From Calliopum simillimum (lineage: Eukaryota > Arthropoda > Insecta > Diptera > Lauxaniidae), in assembly GCA_951812925.1 (NCBI GenBank), contig OX638372.1, positions 8,184,001 through 8,248,000 of the forward strand: DNA of 64,000 nt. The letters run 5' to 3'. Below the pieces are notes generated by a model. That model was not told the origin of the DNA. It did not search any database and saw only the letters and a list, made by a program, of their open reading frames with translations. The stretch's first letter is position 1. Each line of letters starts with the position of its first letter. Made by a program: the position numbers and the translations under genes. Below, one piece after another: positions 34,109-45,545 of the stretch.

Positions 34109-34290
34109 TCGACATGTATGAAAGAAGACAAAAACAAATACCGCACAGGTAAGTCTTGTTTGATTTGCTTCAGTTTAGTTCATTGCATATACTGTAGTTT
34201 TAGTGTACACTTCAAAATGCTACTTTAGAGAAAAAAGTATGAAGCTTCACTTTTTTCTTGTGGATTCTTTTTGAGCTCCCTCTCTCTCCT
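34109..34290. other. Unassigned segment
   Basis: A plus-strand CACAG|GTAAGTC 5' splice-like word occurs at about 34,145 but has no coding context. The words CAAATACTTCAGTTCA (33,368), CACTGAAGTATTTG (34,441) and CAAATACTTTAGTTCA (34,564) recur in both orientations around this area. Confidence 0.35.
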
Positions 34291-34350
34291 TCTTTCGCGA
34301 AAATGTATAAAAGGTACTGCAATTCTGGTTTACCAATGCGTTGCAACTTG
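34265..34350 (+). promoter_or_regulatory. Candidate TATA core promoter
   Basis: GAGCTCCCTCTCTCTCC (GAGA-like on the other strand) is followed by TATAAAAGG at about 34,306. No clear initiator or downstream coding sequence is evident, so this is only a composition-based suggestion. Confidence 0.25.
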
Positions 34351-34659
34351 CAAGTGTTACCATGCCATAAATTTTATTGTAGTTTTTCTTCTCGCGCATT
34401 TTACACTGACCTGAAGTTATTGTTTTTATAAAATAAGGTACACTGAAGTATTTGTTGGAATCAAATTTTTTTTTTTTGTATACTGATAAAACAAGACAGT
34501 GTAGTTCAGTGTAAAATTAAATCAGTTAACAGTGAAGACTTGAAACTTGAATTTGTTCGATCAAATACTTTAGTTCACAGGAAGGCTCTCCAACCATTGA
34601 AATGGGAATACATTAATCCGTCTCATAGAAGTGTACTTGCCTTATGATTTTAAAATTTA

Positions 34660-34710
34660 GTGCGCAGAATAACTTACCTGAAAATAAAAGAAAATAATTT
34701 ATTAATTTAT
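34660..34710 (-). promoter_or_regulatory. Candidate recursive-splicing ratchet point 2
   Basis: Minus strand: TTATTTTCTTTTATTTTCAG directly followed by GTAAGTTATTCTG; the junction lies between 34,678 and 34,677. This has the same architecture and strand as the site at 11,676, 23 kb downstream in that direction. Ratchet points in Drosophila split very long introns at such spacings. No exon, coding or RNA evidence is available in the window. Confidence 0.55.
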
Positions 34711-36150
34711 AATATAAGTACTGTATATTTTTGTTTAAAGAAGTACATGTGTGCTATATATACAAACGTAAGATTTAAAACAAATGACAAGTTTCTTTAT
34801 AAGCAATTTTTCTCATAGTGTAACAGCAATATATCGCTTTAATAAATAAAAAAAAAAAAAAAACTGTGCTGTCGAAGTAGAAAAATGATAACAATTTCAA
34901 TTTCTATGAATTTCAAATAGATTCATTTGGTATTGTGGGGTCGCGATACGTTCGCCATGTTACGCCGCGCCACACTATGCGTTGCAGCTGCCAGAAGCAC
35001 TGTGATATTTTTGCTGTTCCTTTATATCACTAGGTGCCTTGCACAGTATCGTTTTTTTTTTTTTTTTTCAATAAGTGTCTGCAAATATGTCCGTGTGCAA
35101 ATAAATTGCAAAGGTTTTACGTATGTATTAAGCGTATTTGTTGTAGTATTTGCTAAAGTAGCAAATAATGCATTTTTTTATGCACACAATTGCAACTTAC
35201 GTATGTGACAAAAAAAGTATCATAAATTTTTTATAGAAAAAAAAAAAATCAAACAAAGTTAAGCGCCATAAAAAAATCATTTTTGTGCAGTTTGCATAAA
35301 ATATTTTTGCTGGAAAAAAAATTTGAAAAAAAAGTAGATAAAATCAAACATAAATAGTATTTGGCCTTGATAAAAATTAAATCGCAGCAAAGTTTTAACA
35401 GAGCCTCTTAAATTTAACAAGAAAGCAACAAAAAATGCATAAAAAATGCTTAAAATATGCAACAACATTTTTACTTTGCCTACTTTTTGGCGCCTCATAA
35501 TGTCAAAATTAAAAAATATTTTATGTTCTGTTTTTATTGCGCAATAAATTCAGGCAAACTTTGATTGTAATAAAATACGGTAAGGTGACATATAGCGAAA
35601 TTTTTGTGAAATATTTCCCTACTGTTTTTAAAGTTAATGAGAAAAATTATTAAATTACAAGTTAGTAAATTGCATGTTACTTATGTGGATAATTGACTTG
35701 TAGGCAATTTGAACTAAAACTGAAATTGCATTTATCTGTATATTTAGGTTTTGCACACACACACGCACATAGCACTGCTGTACATATTGAAACTTTAAAG
35801 GACACGCGCAAATCGAATCAATTGAAATTTAACTCAATTAAAAAGCTGTCAGCAGCAGAAGTGTGAGCAACAGCGACTGTAGCAGGGCGCATCACCAGTG
35901 GTGGGCACAAATTGGCAAAATTGAAAATTATTGTTTCGCTTTAAATTACTGCAAGAGTTTATATGGCTTAGTTAATTTAGAGTGGCAGTTATAAATTTGT
36001 TAACCATTCTTTACTTTGGGCAAATTTTGGGTCAAGTGATGTTGTCCATCTCCACTTTGCAATGTAATAAAGCTACTGGCTTGAGAAATTGACGTCATGT
36101 ATTTCAAAACAATACAGCATGCGTGGGGCGAGAATTAATTTTAAGCTTGT
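34711..36150. other. Unassigned AT-rich DNA
   Basis: A GC-richer patch at 34,935-35,040 carries a 93-codon TTG-started frame with a hydrophobic stretch (STVIFLLFLYI), but the rest is poly-Phe from poly-T. I do not call it a gene. CAGTGGTGGGCAC at about 35,898 looks like a hAT end, but no partner end was found. Confidence 0.4.
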
Positions 36151-36154
36151 ATAT

Positions 36155-36467
36155 TAGGCCGGGTTATATTTTTTTGCGCCAAAGAGTATAGCAAGAAAAA
36201 AATCTACGAAAAATTTAAAAAAACTGTGCCCAAGAAATCATGCGTTGAAGTACAATAAAAAAGAGAAAAAAATTTAAATACTTTTAATAATTTTATATAC
36301 AACAAGAATAAAAAAAATTGAATTTTTTCTTTTTCTTATTTCTTATATTTAAAGTAGTACTTTAACGTATGGTTTCTTGGACAAAGCTTTTTAGATTTTT
36401 CCATAGATTTTTTTGTTGCTATACTTTTTGCCAATTTTATGCCTCCCCAACAAATTGACCCGGCCTA
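36155..36467. mobile_element. TA-flanked foldback MITE, GGCCGGGT ends
   Basis: TA-GGCCGGGTTA at 36,155 and ACCCGGCC-TA ending at 36,467 are inverted. The arms continue nearly to the centre (matching blocks AAAAGTATAGCAA/AGAGTATAGCAAG, CCAAGAAA-CAT-CGTT and AAGTAC). The length is about 309 bp. TA flanks and the full-length hairpin fit a mariner-type MITE. A 72-codon minus frame inside is incidental. Confidence 0.75.
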
Positions 36468-36599
36468 TTGTCTGTATATCCTGTTTTAGTGTTTTTGTTT
36501 TACGACAAAGCCTTCTAAATGCGCTTTTATTTATAAAAATCCGATTTTTTTTGGTCATCATAATGTTTGTATATATAGATTTTAAACTATTTAGCAGTG

Positions 36600-38280
36600 T
36601 ATTTATCATATTCCAAAAATTTTCTTTGAAAAATACTGTTTTTTTTTAGAAAACCTGTCAAATGGTATTTTGTGATAAATTTTGCTCATTTCCACTCAGT
36701 CCGCTTCTAGGAAACTTTTCTATACTGCTTTTATTTAGAAAACCTGTCATATAATATATTTTGGTAAATTTCGCACACATGCACTCAGTCCGCTTCAAAA
36801 TGCTCAGTATCATCTTGGTTCTGGAAAAGTTTCCCTTACTGATTTTTTTTAGAAAACCTGTCAAGTGGAATTTTTTGGCAAATTTCGCATACATACACTC
36901 AGTTCGCTTCAAATTGCATAGTTTTCACTTGGTTCCAATAAACTTTAATATACGGTTTTCTTTGGAAAACCTGTAAAAAAAAAATTTTGCACAAATACAC
37001 TTATTAGATCTATAAAACTTTCCTATCCTTTTTTTAGAGAAATCCTGTCAAATGGAATATTTGTGGCAAACTTCGCACTCATACACTCAGTCCGCTACAA
37101 AATGCGTTGTACCCTCTCTGTTCCAAAAAAAATTCCTATACTGTTTTTTTTCGAAAACATGTGGTATTTTTTGGCAAAATTCGCCTACATACACTCAGTT
37201 CGCTTCAAACTGCACAGTATGAACTTAGTTCTAAGAAACTTTCCTATACTGTTTTTTTTTTTTAGAGAACCTGTCAAATGATATTTTCTGGTAAATTTAA
37301 AACATACTCATTCCGCTTCAAAATGCGCAATATCTTGGGTCTAAGCAACTTTTCTATCCTTTTAATGGAAATCCTGTAAAATGGAATATTATTGAAAAAC
37401 TTCGCACTCATACACTCAGCACGTTTCAAAATGCGCAGTACCATCTCGGTTCCAAAAAAATTTCCTATGCCGTTTTTTTTCGAAAACATGTCAAATAGTA
37501 TTTTATGGTACATTTTGCACCCCACTCTCAGTCCGCTTAAAGATACACAGTATCTTGGTTTTAGAAAACATTGCTGCCAAAAATTTTGTCTTTTTATTTT
37601 GAAAACCTGTCAAACCTGTCGAATGGTATTTTTTGGTAAATTTTTCAAACCAACACTCAGTCCGTTTGAAATTGCGCAGCATCATCTTGGATCTAAAAAA
37701 ATTTCTATACTGCTTTTTTCTTTAAAAACCTCTCAAATCTGTCATATGGTATCTTTTAGTAAGTTTCGCACACATATACTTAGACCGCTTTAAAATCCAC
37801 AATATCATTTTGGTTCTCGAAAACTTTCCAGGCAAAAACCTAGTAATTTTATTTTATAAGTCTGTCAAGTGCTTGCTTTTGGTCCATTTTTTCTGTTTTT
37901 GAGATCAAAACTTTCATGTAAAAAATTCTGTTTTTTATTATTGAAATCTTGTCAAGCGGTTGCTTTGGGAAAGGTTTCTCTGCCTTAAGATCAAACTGTA
38001 AGTGATATTTGTTTAATAAAAACTTTTGTGTCAAAAGCCCTGTTTTTTATTTTAAAAACCTGTCAAATAGATCCCTTTGGGCAATTTTTTCTATCTTTGA
38101 CATCAAAATGTACGTCATATCAGTTGTAAGAAACTTTCCTCAAAACATAGTGATGTCATATTGGTTGTATAAAAAAATTCTGTGGAAAATATAGTTTTTT
38201 TTTACCTGTCAAACCTGTCAAGTGGTTACTTTTAGTTAATTTTTCCAGTTTTTTGATCAAAAACTGCTAAAAACCATACC
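36600..38280. repeat. Tandem array, about 15 copies of ~115 bp
   Basis: The landmark AAAACCTGTCAAATGG recurs near 36,652, 36,741, 36,855, 36,969, 37,041, 37,157, 37,269, 37,372, 37,488, 37,606, 37,728, 37,861, 37,948, 38,059 and 38,202. Most units also have TTTTTGGTAAATTTCGCACA, ACACTCAGTCCGCTTCAAAA, TGCGCAGTATCAT-TTGGTTC and TTTCCTATACTG. Unit length is mostly 103-122 bp, with a few shorter or longer. The last four units lack the ACTCAGTCCGCTTC block and form a second subtype. All open frames here are repeat translations. Confidence 0.85.
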
Positions 38281-40634
38281 GTGTGCTTGCCAGATCATCA
38301 AGTGCTCGCTGTTGCCTCAAGATTAAAATAAGGGTTTTGCTGAACGCATCGTTCAGTATCATAAAAATTCAATTACCCACCGATATCAACTGATGATATC
38401 AATGATTTTCATTTAAGTCCTCTCTATCGTGAATCTGCTTTTGACAGCTTTGCTTTGCGTGAGCGTATAAACTAAGCATAAATTTAGAAATAATTTTAAA
38501 AGTAATTAAAAAGTTTGCTTTGTGCAAAATTAATTAGAATTTAGAAAATTCATTTTTTCGTTTCCTCTTAAACTAATTATGAAAATTTTTTTGTAGATAT
38601 TTAATTTTGCAATGCTTTTGAATTTTTTTTTGCAAAAAGTTTTCACCTTATAAAGCAACCCGATGACGATACACGTGCCCACATTCCCAATGCCTTTCAT
38701 AGAATTGACAAAGCAATTCCATCAATGTCATCGAATTGGATCCCCCAAATCGATTTACTGTCAAGTTCTTTTTTTTTTTTTTTTTCTTGACAAACTTTCT
38801 GACTTTCAATACAAGGCAAAAAAAGTTGGAGAAAGAAGGAAAAAATTTAGTGAAATAAAAAAACTTTTAGCTACAAAATTGAACTTACTGACAAAAATCG
38901 ACATTTAAATAACATTTCATCTTGCATCAAGCGCTTGATGTTGGTATGTTACCAACTTTAATGCTCCACACCTTAAGGATGGAGTTTTTTTTTTTAATTT
39001 TGTGGTTCAGCATTAGACGGAATATTTTGTGAGAAAAAATACCATTAGTTCTTGTCTCATTTACTTGCACATTTTTCTTTTGAACACCGGAGCATCCGTA
39101 TTGTCATCGTCACTCAAATTAACCCTCGAAAAAGAAAAAAATGCGCCATCACTTTGCAATTCTACAGTTTAGAAGGTAAGGGATTTTGAGGGTAAGTCAT
39201 GGTGATGTGTTATCATCGGATATTGTTTTGACAATAAGCGATATTTTGTCATTAATATGAATAATGTTTGCGAACTTTATCAGTATCGTTATCAATTCGA
39301 GATCCAGATTCACGTTAAATTCCGAGTTTCCTTTTTTTCTTTGAAAATTACCAAGTTGTTTTCTAACTATAAAAAAAGAAAGCTCAAAATATAAACTTTC
39401 AACTGAATTCAGAATTTTTTAGAGATGTTTGCGCTAACTGAAATATTCAAAAATTTTCTGAAAAGGCCATGTGATTTTTAATTCGAGTTTGCAATGTAAG
39501 TAATGGAATTGATGTGTTGCATTTCTATGGAATTATTGTCCTTTACACATTAAGGGTTAAACAATTTTAGTTCATTTTCTTTAGAAGGTGAGCTTGTCCG
39601 TTGACGGCCATTTTTGAGTATTTAATAACGAGCTACTAGATACGAATATGAATATTTATTTCTGTTGATCATCTTTATTTTGAAATTTATTTTGCATTCC
39701 CATGACTCCACTCTAAAACTTTTCCGTTCCAGACAACCTTATTTTATACAATAGTTTTTTTTGGTATAGGTTTTCAGAAATATTTTTTAAGTTTCTTTCC
39801 TTTCTATAACTATCGATACTTTTTCAACGCGCATCACCATCATATTCATCAAATTACAACATTTCATTGTAACCACAAGCTACCACAATTCATTCATTCT
39901 CATCACCGGCATCATAATCATCAACGTGTAGATCACAAATAATTTATCATTACTTTCTCCTCTGTCCCATGTTCCACTCCACTCTATCAAGGACACAGCA
40001 TAAAATATGTATTTTTTTTACATAATTTTTTTGTTTCTGTTATTTTTACTAGATTCTGAGCTCTATTTTGAATTGGTTTTTTTTTCTAATTTTATGGAAT
40101 GATGAATCTAATTTGGCACAATTATTTAATTTCTGTTTCAAAATTTCATCCAGCTTAGATACTAAATTAAACACGTCCTTTGTCTTTGTCCTCACTGAGC
40201 TACAGCGTTTATGCGATGTTTGAATAAAGTATCCCCCCTCCAATTCTTTGAAGTTTTTTGTTTGCCATCTCTTTGTTTTTTGATGTGATGTAGTTAGATA
40301 TCATTAATCACTACTTGAATTTTTATTGTTATCCTTGGAATATTCAGTGATATTGAGACACATGTTCACACTTTATTATAAGAAAATACTTAGAATGATG
40401 TTTTCTGGTGGATAAATTGTGGACAAAACTATTTTGTTTTTTTGGACATTTTTTTTTTGGAAATTAACTATTTAGCCAGATACAAGATAAGCATATTTTT
40501 GTGTGGAAGCAAAACAATTTGCTTCAATTAATTACATTTACGTTTATTATTTTAATATATATTTATATATTTACTTATTTACTTTTATTTATATAATATA
40601 TGTAAATAGTCAAAATATGCATTAACTTTACTAG
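38281..40634. other. Unassigned AT-rich DNA
   Basis: No gene, RNA gene or repeat identified in about 2.3 kb. A plus frame at 38,663-38,908 starts with normal-looking residues (MTIHVPTFPMPF) but runs into poly-Phe. ATCAC/CATCA-rich patches occur near 39,833-39,925. Confidence 0.45.
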
Positions 40635-40925
40635 TCAAGACTCTTTTTTATAATGCATGTCGTCGGCTGAATTATGTTTTGCCACATACGCTAAATTTAA
40701 TTTTTTGCGAAACTTCATTTTTAACTTTGCGACTTGGCAAAAAATATTGGATAGTTGAGACAGCGAAAGAGGTGAGATAAAATAAATAAATGATTTAGAA
40801 AGAGCATATTTGGAAGCATAGAGCTGCATCCACGGTTTAAAAATACTTTTTTGGCGTTTTAAGTTTCGCAATCGGGACTAAAACAGATAGGAAAAAATGG
40901 ATAAAAGATTAAGAAAGCTTAAAAA
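40635..40925. repeat. Dispersed repeat, copy B
   Basis: Diverged relative of 2,440-2,720: GTCGGCTGAAT, CATTTTTAACTTT-GC, GATTTAGAAAGAGC and AAAAATGGATAAAAGATTAAG recur in the same order and orientation. No coding content. Confidence 0.45.
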
Positions 40926-41134
40926 TATGTATTTTGAAGCTTTCGGCAAAACAATTCTCAGCCCACGATGTAATAGCTTGGAAAGCAACGAGTTTGTATT
41001 GCATACTACTTACTGACTAGCATAAAATATTTAAAGCGCTCATTATATTAAGTCCAAAATGCAACATATTTAGGAGCCTTTTTGAGTAAGCTCACAAAAA
41101 AGTATGTTTTCTGAGTGTATCGGTCTCTGTTTAT

Positions 41135-42130
41135 ACCCTACACCCAGGGTACTTATATTCACTTTGTCCTTCCGTTTGTAATGCAGAGAAGGAGGTGTGG
41201 CAGATATAGAAAAGTATATTTATTTTTGATCAGCTTCACCTCCTGACTCAATTCAGTGATGTCCATCTGTTTGGCTGGCTGGCTGGGTGAGCGTGGAAAT
41301 ACATTTTCTGGGGAAACTGACCCAGATAATTCAAAATAATTTGATACACTACCTCCGTTGTTAAAGCTTACTCGTGGGATTGGAAATGAGCGAAATCGGT
41401 CGAGGGACACGCCTACCGCCCATACAAAAAATTATCGTCAAAATGCAACTTTAGGAGTATTTTTCACGACAATGCAACGGAAATACACATAAATACTACA
41501 AATCATAAGCGCAAGCTTTTGAAAAAAGTTAAGAGAAATCGGACAAGAGGGCGTGGCACCTCCCACTGAAAACCCTTATGGTTATGTTATCGTTTCTTAG
41601 TGTTAACACTATGTCCACACCAAATTTCGTAAAAATCGGTACAGTGGTTAAGACAAGACTACATTTTTTTTAAGGTGGGTGGTGCCACGCCCCAAACAAA
41701 AAAAATGCTCTCGCGGCTAAACCACTGCATCAATTTTTACGAAATTTGGTGTGGAGATAAAGTTAGCACTTAGAAACTATAACATAACCATTATGTTTTT
41801 CAGTGGGCGGTGGCACGCCCTTAAATAGAAGACGTTTTCACGGCTAAGATAAGGCGCTAACGCTAAGGTATGAGAATATGACCTTTGTGTTTTTAAGTGG
41901 GTGGTGCAACGCACTGACGACATTGATTTTTGTGAATTTTGACATGGGGATAGAATGAATATCAAAAACTTTGTGTAACACGCCTCTAAATGGCAAGAAC
42001 GCTATTGCAACTCAGCTGCTGTACCAATTTTTATAAATGCAGATAACCAGAACCCTAAAGAAGAATATTAAATGCTTTTTGTGTTTCATCGACCAAGAAA
42101 GGTTATAAAAACTTTTTGCTTTATAGTCAA
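41135..42130 (+). mobile_element. Dispersed dipteran repeat: TATACCCTACACCCAGGGTA head, GGTGGTGCCACGCCC units
   Basis: Starts with TATACCCTACACCCAGGGTA (a short palindrome) and then CACTTTGTCCTTCCGTTTG, TTTTTGATCAGC and GATGTCCATCTGTTTGGC. This is a word order familiar from abundant dipteran intergenic repeats (general knowledge, not searched). From about 41,530 it continues into three units with GGGCGTGGCACC, GGGTGGTGCCACGCCCC and GGGCGGTGGCACGCCC, each linked to ACGAAATTTGGTGTGGA or an equivalent. Ends near CGACCAAGAAAGGTTATAAA. It is non-coding. Partial relatives lie at 13,580-13,890 and 60,430-60,720, in the same orientation. Confidence 0.6.
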
Positions 42131-43960
42131 ATCGAAATGGTCGAATTTCGGCCACAAGGCGAACTGTAGTATTTATTAAAAGCTCCTGCTAATAGATGAG
42201 CTCAAGAGAAAAAGTTGCTCTTTGCAGAGCGTTTATGGATAGTTTTTGAGTCTCGTTATGATCATTAATAAAATCTCTTAATGATGAACGTATTTAAAGT
42301 TTCGATTTTGAGTGACCTTATATCATTCAACTCAACAAGTTTCTGGATAACTAGAGAATCTAACAATTCTTGAAAGACTCTTATGTTCAAAATCCTCAAT
42401 TTTTTGAGAAAAACCAAGTTTAGTGATTATAAAAGCTGTTCAATAATGTTATTATTAAAAAAACTATAAATTTCACTTCTACAGAGGCTGTTGCGGTGAG
42501 AAAGAAAGGGGGAAGAGGTTGTTATTTTACGGCTCTCGATCGTAGCAGACGTGTATGGTTAAGGGGTTGCTTTTCGACAATTCAAAGAACCCATTCAATA
42601 CAATTCGGTACTCATCCTACTCTTCAAAGAGTCGTAGCCGGTGTGCAAGTAACTTAGTTGTTAGTCTCACAATTTGATTTTAGAGTGTCAATCATTTAAG
42701 TTAACCTAACCAAAGCATATTCTCTTAGTCCCGAATGCCCGTAACTTTCTCAATAACTATAAGTGCATTTTACACATTCTGTTACCTTTCAAAAACATAA
42801 AAAATTTCGAGTGAAATTGTGTACAGCCTTTTTGCATTATCTCAAAAAGCTTTTTCAATTTATTTGAATTATCATCAAAAAAATAATACTCAAAGTGCTG
42901 TGCTGTAGCACATTTCATAAGTCACAACAGAACAGTGAAAGACACTTTTGGCTTCCTGCCTGAAATCTCACGTTACGCGCGTTGACATTTAAGCTCAAAC
43001 TAAGTTATGGCTACAATCTATGGCTGGAATGGCAAGCCCTGGCAATTGAAAAAATGAAAAAAACGGCGAATGCGGTTACGTTTTGCATAAAAATAATTGC
43101 TGTAACTCCTAAAATGCTGCTTTATTTATTTATTTATTTGTGTGTGTGTGTGCTTATGTAGTTTTTGTGTGTGTCATTGTAAGCTGTAATGGAATTTTAT
43201 TTATTTGCATTTTTCTTTTGCCTTGCACTTTTACTTGTTGTTGTTTTTTATCCAACACAGAGATACCGATGCAAAACTCTTCACTTGTGTTATTTTTGGG
43301 GTTTCTGCTATACACCCCCTCCTCCATCATGGCTGCTGTTAGTTTTTGCCTGTAGCTGGCTGTCGGTAAAACGGCAGCGGCAGCAGCATTCCGGCCAAAT
43401 TGTAAATTTATTCAATTTGCAATTGAATATCTCTTGCATCTGTATCTGTATCTGCAAGATAGATTTGTTTGTTAACGTAACTCGTAATTCCGTTCGTTGC
43501 AGTGGCTGCTCCATCTATGCTGGTGAATGGTGAAAGTTTGCTTTTCCTGCTGTTTTTTTTTTTTAGATCTTCTTTTTTATAACTTTTTTTTCAGTGTATT
43601 TTAGTTCGCAAAGTCAGCGACGTTGTATGCAGTGATGTCAAAGCAGTTGAAAAAATGAAGGAAAAAACATATTTTGCAAGGAATATTCATTCTGTTCTTC
43701 TTCTTCGTTTCGTATTCCGTTTTAAATGCAAAATTTCCAAATTGTTAATTTATTTCTTCGCCTCCCATCCGCTTGCTCTTCGTTTTAATTTATTTTTTGT
43801 TTCGTCTAAAAAATATGTCAGCAGTTTGGTCTTTTTTTTTAGTTCGGTCTTCAACCTGGGAACAATAAATTTTAAGAAAACGACTCAAAATTTTAAAGAA
43901 ATTTTGTTGTTCTTTGTGAGAGCTTTTGGTCAAATGCAATAACAGCTTCTTTAAGCCTAT
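42131..43960. other. Unassigned DNA
   Basis: TG microsatellite at 43,138-43,151 after a TTTA run. The segment 43,290-43,520 is less AT-rich with CAG/GCAGCGG words and open frames on both strands (114 and 68 codons), without recognisable domains. No gene called. Confidence 0.45.
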
Positions 43961-44079
43961 GGGAGAGGTATACGCTTTGTTGTCTTTGGGACAAATGACA
44001 AATATATGTATTGTATTCTCCTATAGATTATAGGGATAGCATAGGGCCAATAATATAAATGACAAACTAAACATAGGCA

Positions 44080-45545
44080 GAAGTGTCATTACTGTCTACA
44101 ACTCAATATCATAACCCTCTTTTATCGCAATTCTATTGATACTTTGATAAACTATATTCAAAATTTAGACAGAAATGTCCTTAATGTCCCTGTCCTAATA
44201 TCATGACTGTCTCTTCTCTTGATTCAATTGAAGCTTAATCTAACTACATATATAAATATTTTTTGCAAAGGACAAATTTCATAAGTTATATACTTAACAG
44301 AGTAAATACAGGCCGAAATTTCATTATTGTTTCTGTCACAATGTCATGACGGTCAAATCTATTGAAGCTTAATCTAACCATATTCAGTAATAAATTACAG
44401 AATGTCATGAAAATGTCATTCCCGTCGTGTGAGGACGCAAATTGGACCCATCATTTGCGTCCACATATCGGTTTTTTTAGGTATTCAATAAAAAGTATTA
44501 GTAGTATTAAAATATTATTTAAGTAAAATAAAATCTAAATTATATCCTAAATAAGCCCAGAATTCATTTAAAACTAAGGATTTCTAGTAAGTAAATAGCT
44601 TTAGAACAATCACATTCAACGAGCTTGGCAAACTTATCATACAACCGCTTGCAGACAGTTGAACAGTAGTTGTAAGACTATCGCGTGCAGAAGCAACCCT
44701 GGTCTTGAAACAGTGAGTGCCAACTGTCAAATACTATTGCTAAAAAGGAAACAGCTGATAGTGATGGCAATGGAATGGTGAAATACAAGTTCTGGCGATG
44801 GTATCGTTATCTAGCAACCCAACCGGCATGCTGCGGCAACGAGGTAAGACGAGTTCTTTGAATATTTTAACCATCATTGGACGAAACCTAGACCTTTTTG
44901 GTAAAATCAAGACACACTTATCAGTGGATACTGACTAGGACAGCAGGCTTTATTTTCTTAAGAATTTTTTGTCCTGACCCAAGAGTGTAGCGGCGACGTG
45001 GGCTCTCGTAAACGAACACAACAAACAAGGACAGGTTAGCAGAGAACAATAGGGAGGTAGTGGTGGCACGACTACTGGTTCGGTTGACTTTTATTACTCA
45101 CGTCTTAGTCATCTTTTTCATCAACCATAGCCCATTTGCAATCCGTATTTATACCGTTATTCTCTGTTTTAAAAGTGCTTTCCGGGATAAAAAAGGTGAA
45201 ATAAAAAACAGTGGAGTAAAAGGTGTTTCTTTCCTTGACGGAGAATAAATTTTGTATACGAACCCAGGGCACCGACGGCTACACCCTAGCTAGTGGCAAA
45301 AGTCGTCGTCTTTTTGCCATAACTCTTCTTATTCTTAATTCTATTAATTCATTGATAACTATATTTAAGAAGAAAAATTGCCAGAATATAAATCATTATA
45401 TCTTTTCTCAAATCAAAAGACAGATCAAAGACAGGCAGTAGTATCATTACTTTAGATCGGGAATGTCATTACTGTCCCTTTTATCAATTCTAAGTATTGA
45501 AGTTCAATCTAACTATATGCAACATTTTCGCAAGAAAAAAATTCC
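44080..45545. repeat. Tandem repeat of ~90-140 bp, interrupted by an insertion
   Basis: Units at about 44,083, 44,168, 44,310 and 45,432 share AGGC-GAA-TGTCATTA(C/T)TGTC, AATGTCATGACGGTC and ATTGAAGCTTAATCTAAC. The array stops at about 44,428 and resumes at about 45,305-45,330 with sequence that fits the next part of the unit (GCCATAAC...ATTCTATTAATTCATTGATAAC compared with CATAACCC...AATTCTATTGATAC). Confidence 0.65.
44429..45304. mobile_element. Unidentified ~0.87-kb insertion in the 44-45 kb array
   Basis: Less AT-rich than its surroundings. Flanking words are GTCGT at 44,424-44,428 and GTCGTCGTC at 45,302-45,310, so a 4-5 bp target duplication is plausible. Near the left end is a hairpin GGACGCAAAT...ATTTGCGTCC (about 44,433-44,461). 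The right half has TTTATACC (about 45,149) and GAATAAA (about 45,242), in LTR-like order. The ends do not read TG...CA with the duplication, so a solo LTR is not established. No protein domain found; a GAG|GTAAGA donor-like word lies at 44,845. Confidence 0.45.

Noticed and set aside
34140..34156. Plus-strand CACAG|GTAAGTC as a third ratchet point
   Set aside because: The upstream sequence is purine-rich with no pyrimidine tract, so it cannot act as a 3' splice site.
34927..35208. 93-codon frame with signal-peptide-like start
   Set aside because: Starts at TTG, and most of the C-terminal part derives from poly-T; no splice or codon-bias support.
36658..37793. Frames with recurring AYIHSVRFK-like peptides
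   Set aside because: They repeat with the 115-bp DNA unit, and the unit length is often not a multiple of three.
36600..38280. Regular direct repeats resembling a CRISPR array
   Set aside because: The units are ~115 bp and diverged throughout with no conserved short repeat and unique spacers, and the genome is eukaryotic.
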